Positions 21,711 to 31,308 of a stretch of DNA of 64,000 nucleotides are shown piece by piece. Position 1 is the stretch's first letter. Every line of letters begins with the position of its first letter. The position numbers were made by a program, and so were the translations under genes. The DNA comes from Eutreptiella sp. 'Long Island Sound 2002' (Eukaryota > Euglenozoa > Euglenophyceae > Eutreptiales > Eutreptiaceae): positions 56,328,427-56,392,426 of the forward strand of contig OZ038387.1 in NCBI GenBank assembly GCA_964036045.1, written 5' to 3'. Under the pieces are notes generated by a model. The model saw only the letters and a program-made list of their open reading frames with translations. It made no database searches and was not told the origin of the DNA.

Positions 21711-22199
21711 TCAGGCGCCCCTGGCCGCAATCGCCCGGTTGAGTGCTGCCAAGTCCGAGACATGGATCTTGGTCTTGTGCTTGCGGATGTAGTCCATGAA
21801 GGGGGTATTAATCCACGGCACGAACGAGGAGACGGGTTCCCAGGTGTCGTGGGACGGCCCATAGCCTCGCCAACGAACCTTGAACTCCAGGCCTCCGGGT
21901 GCCGAGGCATTCGGACGCTGGGCCAGGATCTTCTCGACGGTATAGTCGTCCTGCTCAGCATAGTCGTCGTCCGAGTCAGCCTCATGTGCGGCGTAGTCCA
22001 GGGACACATGTTGGCCACGGAGGTCGGGTTCCCGCACACGGAGTTGACTCTCGTGGCGTTCCCGGAACTGTCCGTGACCCACCTTGATGCGGTAGGTGTC
22101 CTCACCAATCCTGCGGACCACCTCTCCGGGTGTGAACCAGGTTTTGGTGCGGTGGGTGCCCATAGGGCGGGGTCTGATCACCCACTCCGGGTCTCCCAC
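21711..22199 (-). CDS. Integrase C-terminal tail with chromodomain (LTR-A)
   Basis: About 160 residues in the same frame as the integrase, separated from it only by a TAA at 22209-22211. The first half has an integrase-tail-like barrel (TWFTPGEVVRRIGEDTYRIK). A chromodomain follows: YTVEKILAQRP, then LEFKVRWRGYGPSHDTWEP, then the terminal helix. The conserved aromatic residues (Tyr, Trp, Trp) are present. In chromoviruses this domain directs integration towards modified histones. It was probably one polypeptide with the integrase. Confidence 0.85.
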   Translation of the reverse strand: MGDPEWVIRPRPMGTHRTKTWFTPGEVVRRIGEDTYRIKVGHGQFRERHESQLRVREPDLRGQHVSLDYAAHEADSDDDYAEQDDYTVEKILAQRPNASAPGGLEFKVRWRGYGPSHDTWEPVSSFVPWINTPFMDYIRKHKTKIHVSDLAALNRAIAARGA

Positions 22200-22208
22200 C
22201 CTGAACTT

Positions 22209-23222
22209 TTACACTGTCGAGCTCGGGGCGGACTTCTGACGCTCAGCACCCTCCTTCTCGAGCTGCTGGCGGATGTCCCGCGACGTTGCCTCTTGCCGCG
22301 CAAAGAATTCCTTGGCGTCCATGGCCATACCATCACCAGACAAGGGAAGTCCCCGACCAAGGGGGTCCCTGCGGAACAGAATCTGGTGAGGGGACAAACC
22401 ACCCGGAGTGGGGGTGTCATGATGGGCCTTCAGAGCAGGCCACATCTCCTCAAACCAGTTCCGACCTGGATTCGTGATGTGAATCTTGCGCAGCTTCTCC
22501 AACAGCTGCCTTCCAGCCACTTCAGCCCGGCCGTTGGACCGGCTGACATAGGCGACCCTCTTGGCATGACGTATTCCCATGAGGGAACACATGGCCTTGA
22601 ACCAGCCACCAGTAAACTGGAGCTCTCGGTCACTGCAAATGGTGCGGGGGATGTCAAAGACGGTCAGCCAATGACGAATCATCATGACTGCCACTTCCTT
22701 GGCAAGCAACCCCTTTTTGCGTGCCGGAACGGCTACTACGTGGCCGCTGTGGCGATCCACACAAAGGACCACACAGTCAAAGGTCTCCTTGCCTATGTGA
22801 ACTTCGGGCATGGAGAAGACGTCCATGGCCACGCTCTCCATGGGCTGGTCAGGCACCGGAGTCCATTGGGCTTCCCCCTTGACGTTCCGGTTATCGGGAT
22901 TGCAGGCCTGACAGACCGAGCAACCCTTCCTGACCTTCTTGATGGCGGTGTAGAGACCGATCTGGTCGATCTCAAACCGGCGCTGCATGTCCAGGGCTTG
23001 CTTCTTGACCCCTGGGTGCATCATGTGGTGGTGCCAAGCCTCACATAGCTCGAGCACTCGGGACTCTGGGACCAGCAGCTTACCATTCCGGTAGAGCTTG
23101 CCGTCTTCCTCAGTCAGCCCCTTTGGCCACTTCTGCCCGTCATCAGGGTCGGTCACAGCCCTATATTCGGCCTCAAAGGCCTCAGACTTAGCGTAGTCGT
23201 CGGTCCAGTTGTCCTGGAGGCA
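22209..23222 (-). pseudogene. Integrase of LTR-A
   Basis: It begins after an in-frame TAA (23223-23225). An H2C2 zinc-binding region (HHHMMHPG ... CSVCQAC) is followed by the DDE core: Asp in AMDVFSM, Asp in CSDRELQFTGGWF, Glu in SNGRAEVAGRQLL. The spacing fits a Ty3/Gypsy integrase and all three catalytic residues are intact. The frame is the same as RT-RNase H upstream and the chromodomain downstream, so the whole was one Pol protein now cut by stops. Confidence 0.88.
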
Positions 23223-25409
23223 TTATCCAGGGAAGAGGTGCTTGTCGGACTCAGCTCCATCAGGGGCGAGTACTCTGACCGCTCTGCCCATGGTCTTTCC
23301 GAGGGGGGCATCCGGAGCAATGACGACGAAGCATTTAACACCCTCCTCCTCCATCAGGCGCTCCATTTCTATGATCCTCTTGGCCCCAGCGGTCTCAGCC
23401 TCATCGCCATGGGCAGAGACATCCGTCATGCCCTTGCTGGCGGGATAGGCCCACCTACTGAGACAGTCCGCCACGGTGTTGTCCTTTCCAGGAACATAGA
23501 CAAACGTGCGGTCGAACTTGGCCAAGGTCTCATGCCATCTTGCCCGTCGGGAGGCGGGACCTGAGGGGGTGTCCACGTGCTCCTTGTGTCACGACTGCAG
23601 ACTCTGATGGTCGGTGCAGACGGTGACAGGATGGAGGGCTATGTACCCAGCCCATTTCCTTAGAGCCATGACGATGGCATACGCCTCCTTTTCTGGGGGC
23701 GTCCACGTCCGTCTCTGGCCTTCCGCCAGGACTCGGCTCCAGAAGGCCACTGGCACGTGCCTCCGATCGTCAAGCACTTGTTCCAACACAGCGCCAACGG
23801 CGTAGTCGGAAGCGTCGGTGCGCAGGACGAACCCTCGGTCAGGATCCACGAGGTGCAGACCCACTGCGGATAGCAGCGCCTGCTTCATCCCCTCAAACGC
23901 ACGGTCGGACTCAGCATTCCAGACCAGAGCCTTCTTGGACCCCTTCTTGGTCTCCTCTCGGTTGTCCTTGAGCATGGTCGTCATGGGGGCTGCATACTCG
24001 GCATACATCTTGATATACCCCGAGTAGTAGTTGCAGAACCCCAAGTATGCCCGCAGCTCCGAGACCGTTTTGGGCTTTTCCCAGTGCTTGATCGCAGCCA
24101 CCTTGCCAGGTATGGGCTTCTGCTGCCCGTTCCCAATGACATGGCCAGCAAAGACCACCTCGCTTACCGCAAAGGTGGCCCTGTCACTGCTGCCCGTGAG
24201 TTTGTGCCGAACCAGAAGGTCCAGCACTCGGGTGACGTCCCTCTCATGTGCCTCCAGGAGCTCCTCATAGCTCATACTGGGGTCCCCGGACGCGATGATC
24301 ACGTTGTCCACGAAGGGGTCCGCACAGTCACGCACTGGCTCAAGCAGGTTCTCCAGCATCTGCCGAAAAGCCGCATTGCTGTTGGTAACGCCCATGGGCA
24401 TCACCTTCCACTGGAGAGGTCCAGGTGGGGTGCTCATGGCTGTGCAGGCACGGGACTCCTCGGCGAGAGGCATCTGATGATAACCATGTTTCAGGTCAAT
24501 CACCGTGAAGATCCTCCGCCGGTGTTGTTTTTGCAGCATGTCCTCAATGAGGGGCAGCGTATAGCTGTCATGCTGCGTTTGGGCGTTTAGGCCGCGGTAG
24601 TCGACCACGAGCCGCCACTCACCGGCCACCTTCTTGGGGACGACGAAGCACGGAGAGGCCCACTCGGAGTGGCACGGCTCAAGCCAGCCTCTCTCGATGA
24701 AATCACGGAGGATCTTCTCCATGGCCTCCTTCCTCTCGCCCCTCAGGGCGAACTCCCGGTGGCGATACACACGGGGGTCCTGCTTCAGTCGTATCTTGGC
24801 CTCGCCATACGGTCCACGCACCGGTGGGGGAAACACAGGTTTTCCGCTGAAGAAGGTATTCCCATACTTCTGCTTCAGCCTGGCCCTCAATGCCTGGATC
24901 TTGGGGCAATCATCGGACTCCGCCTTGGCTTTTCCGGGCACCTGGACCACTGAGCTTACTTGAGGGGTAGCGACCCCACTCGGTTTCGGCTCAGGTGGTC
25001 TTCCCAGGTGGCCCAAAGGGCCATCTCTGGTCTTGCCTCGGAACAGGTCGCCGTAGGTGGGGGGGTTGCCTCCGATTGGCTCCTCCTGGCTGGACATGTG
25101 GTCCAGCACCCTCTTTACGAAAGTGTTCCCATCATAGGAACCAGAGACGATCGAGTCCACTTCCCACCAGGCTTTGTCCTGGCCCTTGCCCTCACGCTGG
25201 TTTCCCCAGTCGTAAAGGGGCTGATCCATATACCCCTGAACCAGATCCAACTCCTCTTCAGTGAGGGGGTCCTCCGATTCTCCGATGTCAACATGGGAAA
25301 CCGCAAAGCACTGCCACCATGGCTCCGCTATGATGCGGTTGACACACACAAAGTCCGTGGTGTCGGCCTGTTGAAGGACCCATCCACATAGTGGAATTCC
25401 GTTGGCCAT
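23223..25409 (-). pseudogene. Reverse transcriptase-RNase H of LTR-A
   Basis: The RT core is readable: SEWASPCFVVPKK, WRLVVDYRGLN, VIDLKHGYHQMP, VMPMGVTNSNAAFRQ, then the active-site box as PFVDNVIIAS (plus strand near 24300). The second Asp of the usual F/Y-x-D-D is Asn here. RNase H follows (LRTDASDYAVGAVL, EKEAYAIVMAL, CTDHQSLQS). A TGA at 23589-23591 replaces a residue that is usually Trp, after DHQSLQS; the frame continues to a TAA at 23223-23225. The N-terminus overlaps the protease frame by about 80 nt in another frame, so expression needs a frameshift, or an indel has occurred. Confidence 0.88.
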
Positions 25410-26698
25410 CTCTGGGGTGGCATAGGCTGTCCCTTAGCGTCCTGATAGACACTGTCTCCAGCCGGTAGGACGACCTTGTTTAAGGTCATGTTGGTCAATG
25501 AGACCACCCAATCTCGGGTGCTTTCCTCCTCGGTGCATCCCATAGGAACAACCAGCACTGCCTTGGAGCGGTCCTTGCGAATCTTCGCTACCGCCCTTGG
25601 AATGTCCCCTCGGGGGCAATGGATCCACATCAAACCCTGATGCGGACCCCAGTGCTTCTTCCACGCGGAGTCCTGGGCGCTCCAGTACTTCTCACAAACC
25701 CGAAGATGGGCGGAGGTTCCTGAAGAGAATGCATCCAGGGCCTGATCGGAAGCTCCCAGGTCCGCAACCACTCGGCTCGCCACTTCCGGCATTAAGCCGT
25801 ACTCCTGGTTTGCTGGCCCAGTTGGCTCAGTGCCCAGCGCGGCTACTTCGAGCTGATTGCGTTCCGGGTGGATCCATTGGCACTCCACATGGTGCTCAGG
25901 TGACGAAAGCCACGAGAGCTGGTCATCCTGGTACAGGGTCATGGAGGCCTGGGCCCGGAGAACGCCGGAGTCCGTCTCCATCATGAAGTCGTACCCAACG
26001 ATCATGCCCCAGTCCATCTCGGCCTCGTAGAAGCGACCTTGCGAGAGGATTTCCTTGCCGAGGTCCGGGCGGCTCAGCTCACGGTGGTTCACGAACTGCA
26101 GCCCAATGGCCGCTTCCTTCGTGCCTCCCACCATGTACTGGCCGTTCGCCACCTTCAGCCTGACAGGTTTCCGACTGTCGGTCAAACACTCTGGCGGAAG
26201 TAGGCCAGCCTTGCCCAAGCTGACCTGAGCTCCCGTGTCGACCAACACGTCGAAGACCTTCTCCACTTCCCCGCATAGGGCACGGACCTTAAGGTGCAAC
26301 TGCCGCTCACACCCCACACAGCGCACGGCGTGCAAGCTCAGGATCTCCGGCCGTTCCAGAAGCTCAACAAGCGACTGCTGCAGGTCGTGGACAATGGGCT
26401 CAGGCTGCCCATCTGCAGCATCCAGCTGCGGTCCGGGTGATCCTCCGATACTCTCTGATCGATCTTGAAGCACATCAAATACATTCTTGGTCGCGAAGGA
26501 TGGACGGGTGCAAGGGTTCGTGCCTTCACTTGCCCTCACCCCGCCACTGCGACTGTCTTTCGCTTTGGGTGCCGGACTGGGCCTTCCGCCCGCGGCAGTC
26601 CCTTTGTGCTTATCGTCTCCCGACTGGGATGGTGTGGCCCTTCCCACGACACCATCCTGCGACCGCGCTAGCTGGGGCCCTTGGCTGCAGGGGATCCG
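25328..26698 (-). CDS. Aspartic protease region of LTR-A
   Basis: It continues the gag frame directly after the UAG at 26699-26701. A ~100-residue Ser/Pro/Lys-rich lead is followed by a retroviral-type protease: VFDVLVDTGAQVS (catalytic DTGA, plus strand near 26230), an Arg-rich strand, and the second signature WGMIVGYDFMM. About 230 further residues without a recognised domain link to RT. No separate start is needed if readthrough occurs; the first GTG/ATG are not convincing starts. Confidence 0.78.
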   Translation of the reverse strand, partial: RIPCSQGPQLARSQDGVVGRATPSQSGDDKHKGTAAGGRPSPAPKAKDSRSGGVRASEGTNPCTRPSFATKNVFDVLQDRSESIGGSPGPQLDAADGQPEPIVHDLQQSLVELLERPEILSLHAVRCVGCERQLHLKVRALCGEVEKVFDVLVDTGAQVSLGKAGLLPPECLTDSRKPVRLKVANGQYMVGGTKEAAIGLQFVNHRELSRPDLGKEILSQGRFYEAEMDWGMIVGYDFMMETDSGVLRAQASMTLYQDDQLSWLSSPEHHVECQWIHPERNQLEVAALGTEPTGPANQEYGLMPEVASRVVADLGASDQALDAFSSGTSAHLRVCEKYWSAQDSAWKKHWGPHQGLMWIHCPRGDIPRAVAKIRKDRSKAVLVVPMGCTEEESTRDWVVSLTNMTLNKVVLPAGDSVYQDAKGQPMPPQRWPTEFHYVDGSFNRPTPRTLCVSTAS

Positions 26699-26701
26699 CT
26701 A
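26699..26701 (-). promoter_or_regulatory. In-frame UAG between gag and protease of LTR-A (possible readthrough site)
   Basis: Reads CCT UAG CGG on the minus strand, with gag and protease in the same frame on either side. The position matches the in-frame stops in family-B elements at 50041-50043 and 61228-61230. Confidence 0.5.
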
Positions 26702-28120
26702 AGGGGCATCGGTTGTGGTGGTAGTAGGGGTACTCTCCTCTGCATCAACCTCGCTGACACCCTTCTTCTTTCCCCCTTTCTTACCCTTCTTGTCCTTGTC
26801 CTTGTTCTTGTTGTTCTCTTTGTTCTCCTTGTTCTTGTCGTCCGACCTGGGGACCCAGTTCCTCTTGATCTCCTGGATCTCCTTGGCTAACTCGGTCCCC
26901 AACCACATCAGCTTGGAGAGCTCGTCCTTGGAGACCTCCACGTTGGTCTCCCGGATACCCGCCGGTGCACGCTTCTTCAACCCGTGCACCTTCTTGTAAG
27001 CCTCCGTGTCGGCCTTGTGGATGGGGCATGTTCGGTGGTCATGGTCGAACCCTTTGTTCCTTCCATAACGCACCAAAAAGCCCTGAGGGTGAGCTCGTAT
27101 GAACTCCCCAAAGGACAGCGCAGGGTTGCCAATGCGGCGGGGGTCCTTCTTCTCCTTCTTCTTCCAACCCTTCTGCAGGGGCTTCCAGCTTCCCCGGTTG
27201 CTCCCCGCGTTCAGGTTGCTGGCCACGAAGGCACAAACGGCCATCTCGGCGGGCTCATCGTTGTGGTCATCGTCGTCAAGAGCCTCATCGCCATCGGCTC
27301 CCGCTGGGTCCATGGCAGCTTCCCCGCCAGGCCCCTCGCCACCGTAGTTGACGTCACGGTCGCCGGGCCTCAACCCGCGGGTGTGGTGGAGGTTCCGGTA
27401 CTCCTTAAGTACCTCCTCTCCAACCCACTCCAGGATCTCGTCGCAACTCATCCGCGCCGGGATGCCCTGCAGACGGATGGTCTGGCCGCTCACGTCACAT
27501 TCATCAAGGCGCCACATCGCGCTCTTCTCGCGATCGCCTGAGGCGGTGATGAGGAGGGCCTTCCGCAGGGAGTGCCGTTTGACATCCCGGGCCACGTTCT
27601 TCCTTGTCCAAGCCACCACGTTCGTATGATACTCTTTGGGGAGCATCATCTTGACCGTGTGGTTGGACTTGGCCCTCTTGGCTTCCTCCTTGGTGACTCT
27701 CTTGATCCATGCTTCCGGCAGCATGGAGAGCAGGCGGGCCTGCTCGTCACCTTCATTCGAGTCCTCCACGTTGCGGCGGAAGAGGGTGTATTGCCCCCGG
27801 AAGTCCCGCCAATCTCGTAGGTGGATCTCCCGACCATCATGCTGAAGCTTGATGGACTTCCACCGCTTGGCAGCCACCTGCGGAGCGTCCACCCGCTCCT
27901 GCTCGTTGAGCCACTTCTTGGCTTCCTTGAGGGTCTTGATTTTCCCGTCCTTGGTCGCCACGAAGTATAGCTCTTGGAGCACTTCCGGCAGGCGGTACCT
28001 GAACCGTTTGAAGACATATCTCTCCGCATCTACGGGATCCATGTCTTCAGTGACGGTCACCCCCAAATTGTCCAGCTTCTCCAAGAAGCGGTCGAGGTTG
28101 AGGGGGTTGCCATCGTACAT
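26699..28120 (-). CDS. Gag core of LTR-A
   Basis: It begins MYDGNPLNLDRFLEKL, the Ty3-type retrotransposon gag start; in the same frame the upstream codons read EDLKDIKPP after a TAG at 28148-28150. The first ~200 residues are helical and charged, as in capsid. The C-terminal quarter contains CPIH...H and a Lys/Asn/Glu low-complexity tail rich in KDKDKKGKKGGKKK, likely nucleic-acid binding instead of a classical CCHC knuckle. It ends in UAG followed by CGG and continues in frame into protease. Confidence 0.8.
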   Translation of the reverse strand: MYDGNPLNLDRFLEKLDNLGVTVTEDMDPVDAERYVFKRFRYRLPEVLQELYFVATKDGKIKTLKEAKKWLNEQERVDAPQVAAKRWKSIKLQHDGREIHLRDWRDFRGQYTLFRRNVEDSNEGDEQARLLSMLPEAWIKRVTKEEAKRAKSNHTVKMMLPKEYHTNVVAWTRKNVARDVKRHSLRKALLITASGDREKSAMWRLDECDVSGQTIRLQGIPARMSCDEILEWVGEEVLKEYRNLHHTRGLRPGDRDVNYGGEGPGGEAAMDPAGADGDEALDDDDHNDEPAEMAVCAFVASNLNAGSNRGSWKPLQKGWKKKEKKDPRRIGNPALSFGEFIRAHPQGFLVRYGRNKGFDHDHRTCPIHKADTEAYKKVHGLKKRAPAGIRETNVEVSKDELSKLMWLGTELAKEIQEIKRNWVPRSDDKNKENKENNKNKDKDKKGKKGGKKKGVSEVDAEESTPTTTTTDAP

Positions 28121-28147
28121 GGGGGGCTTGATGTCCTTCAGGTCTTC

Positions 28148-29619
28148 CTACACGGCGGCATCCGCGGCCTTAGAGACCATGAACGCCGGCCGCGAGGTCG
28201 ACCGAGGTTGCCATCGGCGTCCCCCACGGACCCCCACGGCCGCCACCTCCATCTCCTCCACGGTATCCGTGTGGCTACGCCGTGGTTCTTCCATGTACGC
28301 TGAACCTAGATGTTCACGCCGTACTCCTTCCATGTATGCCTCGTCATCACGGCGCCGGCGGCTGCGTTCAGCGGCCTCCCATCGTACACCACGCGGCGGG
28401 GTAATGCCGAACTCCTCCAGGTCTTTCTCACCTCCGCCGACATCCCACTCCACGTCTCCTCCGGGGACCTCATCCCTGAGTCTACCATAACGCCCGCCAG
28501 CCATTGGGATTGGCTCCTTGGCTGGTGCGGGGCGTCGGGGGCGTACTGGTCTCCGCGGTGGAGCACGGCGGTTGTGGTACTCCGCACTGAGCCACTCATC
28601 ATGCCACTCCTCACTGCCACTACCGGGCGGCACGCGCTCGTTACGGTGCCCGCGCTGTGGTGAGAGGGGGCGCTGAGAGAGGGGGCACTGGCGCTGGGGC
28701 GACTCCTGGGGGCTCCGCCGGGGGCGTGGGGTCTGCCTGGACCTGGTCCAGGTCCCCAGCCGTCGTCCGACGAGCCAGACTCCAGGGGTGGGTGGTCGCT
28801 GCCGACGCTCCCACGGCCTTCCAGCTCGTCCAACCTCTGCTGCAGGCCGTTGATGACCTTGTTCAGCAGCCTGGTCTCGCCCCTGGCGATGTCCAGCTCC
28901 CTCTGGGCGGCGGTGGCGACCTTGGCGATCTTGACCATCTCCGTCTTGGCGATGTCTAGCTCCTTCTGTGCGCCCGCGGCGACCCTGGCGATGCGGATCA
29001 TCTTGCCCTTGCCCGTGTCTACCTCGCGCTCGAGGGACTGGACCCTCCTGCGGAGGTGGACAATCCACCGCCAGGTGGCATCCGGGTCACCGTTCCCTGG
29101 TGGGTCGTCGGGGTCCCCAGGGGGTCCTCCAGGAGGGCCTCCGCCAGGCCCGCTCGGTCCAGGGGGTCCCCCCCCGCCCGGAGGTCCGCCTCCAGGGGGT
29201 CGACTTGGTGGGCGTCCTCCGGGGGGTCCAGATGGTCCTCCGCCAGGGGGTCCCGGTGGGTCTCCGCCGGGTCGCCTCGGTGGGTCCGAGGATGGGGGCT
29301 TCTCCGTGTAACCGAAGTCCATGTCTTCCTCCTCGTCCAGGTCGCCCCACCTAGGCGTCTCTGTCTTGCACTCGGTGGATCCCGGGCTCCGGTAGGGAAT
29401 TGGAAGATCCTCACTCCCACCCTCCGGCTCCATGGGGACGTCTCCGCCTCTTCCGCCAGCCACTCCTCGGCGATGTCGGCGGCCTCGTCCATCCCCGTCG
29501 CTGGCGGTGAAGAAGGGGTTGGAGTCGTGGGGGTGTCCGCCCGCTGGCCTCCGTGACCTCTCGGGGATTCTTCCCCTTACCCCTCCTTCTTCGGTAGACG
29601 GTGGGGCCACTGCTCCCAC
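28148..29619 (-). pseudogene. N-terminal gag extension of LTR-A: Gly/Pro tract, coiled coil, Arg-rich segment
   Basis: On the minus strand a frame starting near 29619 reads an acidic segment, then a long Gly/Pro-rich tract (PPGGGPPG-type), then a heptad-like coiled coil (AQKELDIAKTEMVKIAK, repeated once). Near 28700 the meaningful frame shifts by one to an Arg-rich segment (RRAPPRRPVRPRRPAP) that runs to TAG 28148-28150 and then into gag in frame. The shift probably reflects one indel. It is probably a structural N-terminal part of Gag; no known domain. Confidence 0.55.
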
Positions 29620-31072
29620 TGCTGCCCGTGTCGCCCTCCTTCAAATCCAGCGTCATCTTGGAGGAGGCGTCCCCTTCGAAGAGCTTCCGAAGGGTCTTCA
29701 CTCGGGATCCTCCCGGGGGAGTCTCGCGCCGGAGCTTGGCTTCCGCCTACTCCATTGCGGCGGCCGTGGCCGCGGCTGCTCGCCCTTCGGCCTCCTTTCG
29801 GGCACGAGCCGCCTCGGCTTCCCGGGCCTGCTGCAGCCGAGCCTTCTCTGCTTCCAACGCCGCAAGCTCCGCCTCCGTCCTGGCCCTCTGCTCAGCGACC
29901 TTCCGTCGCGCGGCCTCGATGGTGTCCTTCCTGGCAGCGTCTGCCTGGGCCTTGGTCGTTGCTTCGGCGTGGGCCCTTTCCTCCGCCTCCTTCTTTGCCC
30001 TCTCTCGGGCAAGCGCCTCTTCCAGCGCCTTCACCTTGGCCTCCTTGCAGGCAATGGCCTCCTGGGTCAGGCGGGCTTCCTCGGCGGCTGCCGCCACCTC
30101 ACCCCTGACCCGGGCAATCGCTGCCTCCTGGGCGGCTGCGGCCGTGAGCCCGGCCGCAATGACCGCAACGGTTGAGGCGTGGAAGGCCATGCCTCTGCCG
30201 CAATATGTGGCCTCCTCATGGGCGATGCCGACGGCGCCCTCCACGGCAGCGTTCTGCTGCGTGGCCCGTTGCTGGGCAACCCGAAGGTTGCAGGGCACCC
30301 CACAGGCGCGCTCGCAAGCGCGCGCCATGTCCCTTTGGTTGGGAGCGACGCTGCTGCTGGAGCTGGCCTGGTCAACCGGCATCCTCCCACGGTGGGCTGA
30401 CTCCACGTCGCTGCTGGTGCCTGAGTTCCACAGGTGCAGCTGACGGGGCTTGGCCTTGGCCTGCTTGGTGACTTCGAGTGAGTCGCCAAGGGTGGTGTGG
30501 CCGGGGTGGTGACCGCCACTGGCCCGTTCGGGGCTGGGGGCTGGGGTTCTGCCCTTGGCGGCTTGGGCGGCTTCGGCGGCCAGGGATTCCTGGTACTCCC
30601 GCCACTTCTTGTCCCGCTTCCTGTCCCCGGCGGAACGCTTCTCCTTCCCAGGAGACGCGCTGCTGCTGCTGCCCTGCAGCGTGCGCTCGTTCCCCCGCTC
30701 CGGGAACTTCTTCTCCATCATGTCCCACATGGAGACGTTGATGGTGGCGCCCGACGGGTACTCGTTGGGGTTCTCGTCCTCCTCAATCCCGTCGGGGCGC
30801 AGCCCTTCGCCGGACCTGTCTGGCCGGGTCCAGACCCTCCAGCGCCTCGTGCGGAAGCGGTAGGCATACCCTTCTACCCGCAGCCAGTCTTCCACTGCCT
30901 GCAGGCGGTTGGCGCCCATATCCTCGCGGAGCTCGAAGCTCCCGGGCATGCCGCCTTCGCACTGGGGATGGCTGTGGCGGTAGTGCTGGTCCCACACCAA
31001 CGCACGCAGTAGGCGCACCGCATGGGGGTGGGGCTGCGGCCACGTCTTGCCCGCCTCCTGCCAATTCACCAT
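29590..31072 (-). pseudogene. Leader ORF of LTR-A with Ala/Glu/Arg-rich coiled coil
   Basis: The first ATG after the 5' LTR on the minus strand is at 31072 (MVNWQEAGKTWPQPH). It encodes about 440 residues up to a TAG at 29747-29749, then continues in frame (AEAKLRRETPPGG) to about 29590. The last ~170 residues before the TAG are a long predicted coiled coil (EEARLTQEAIACKEAKVKAL type). The N-terminal part has WLRVEGYAYRFRTRRWRVW. I do not recognise it; as the first ORF of the element it is probably a gag-like structural protein. Confidence 0.5.
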
Positions 31073-31308
31073 CGTTCCCCTCGATGGACTGCTCCTGGGG
31101 GTGGTTGTTGAGGCGGTTGCTGTAGCTGGGAGTGCGGCCTTGCTGGTCGGCCGAAGGAACTCGTTGATGTCGGAGTTCCGGTCGCTACGCCTCCTCCACG
31201 GACTCGGCGCTGTTGCTGGGCGGCGCTGCGAAGCCCGTGGTACTCGGGGTACAGGTGGTCCCGAGTGGCACGCGAGGGATGGGTAGGCCTGCGGCGGTGA
31301 AACGCTTT

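Noticed and set aside
21762-23048. 428-aa plus-strand frame opposite the LTR-A integrase
   Set aside because: Antisense shadow of a clearly identified integrase with DDE motifs on the minus strand.
15695-23591. TGA reassigned to a sense codon
   Set aside because: TGA falls where Arg is expected in the PKS and where Trp is expected in LTR-A; TAA and TAG also interrupt the same elements. Decay explains this better than one reassignment.
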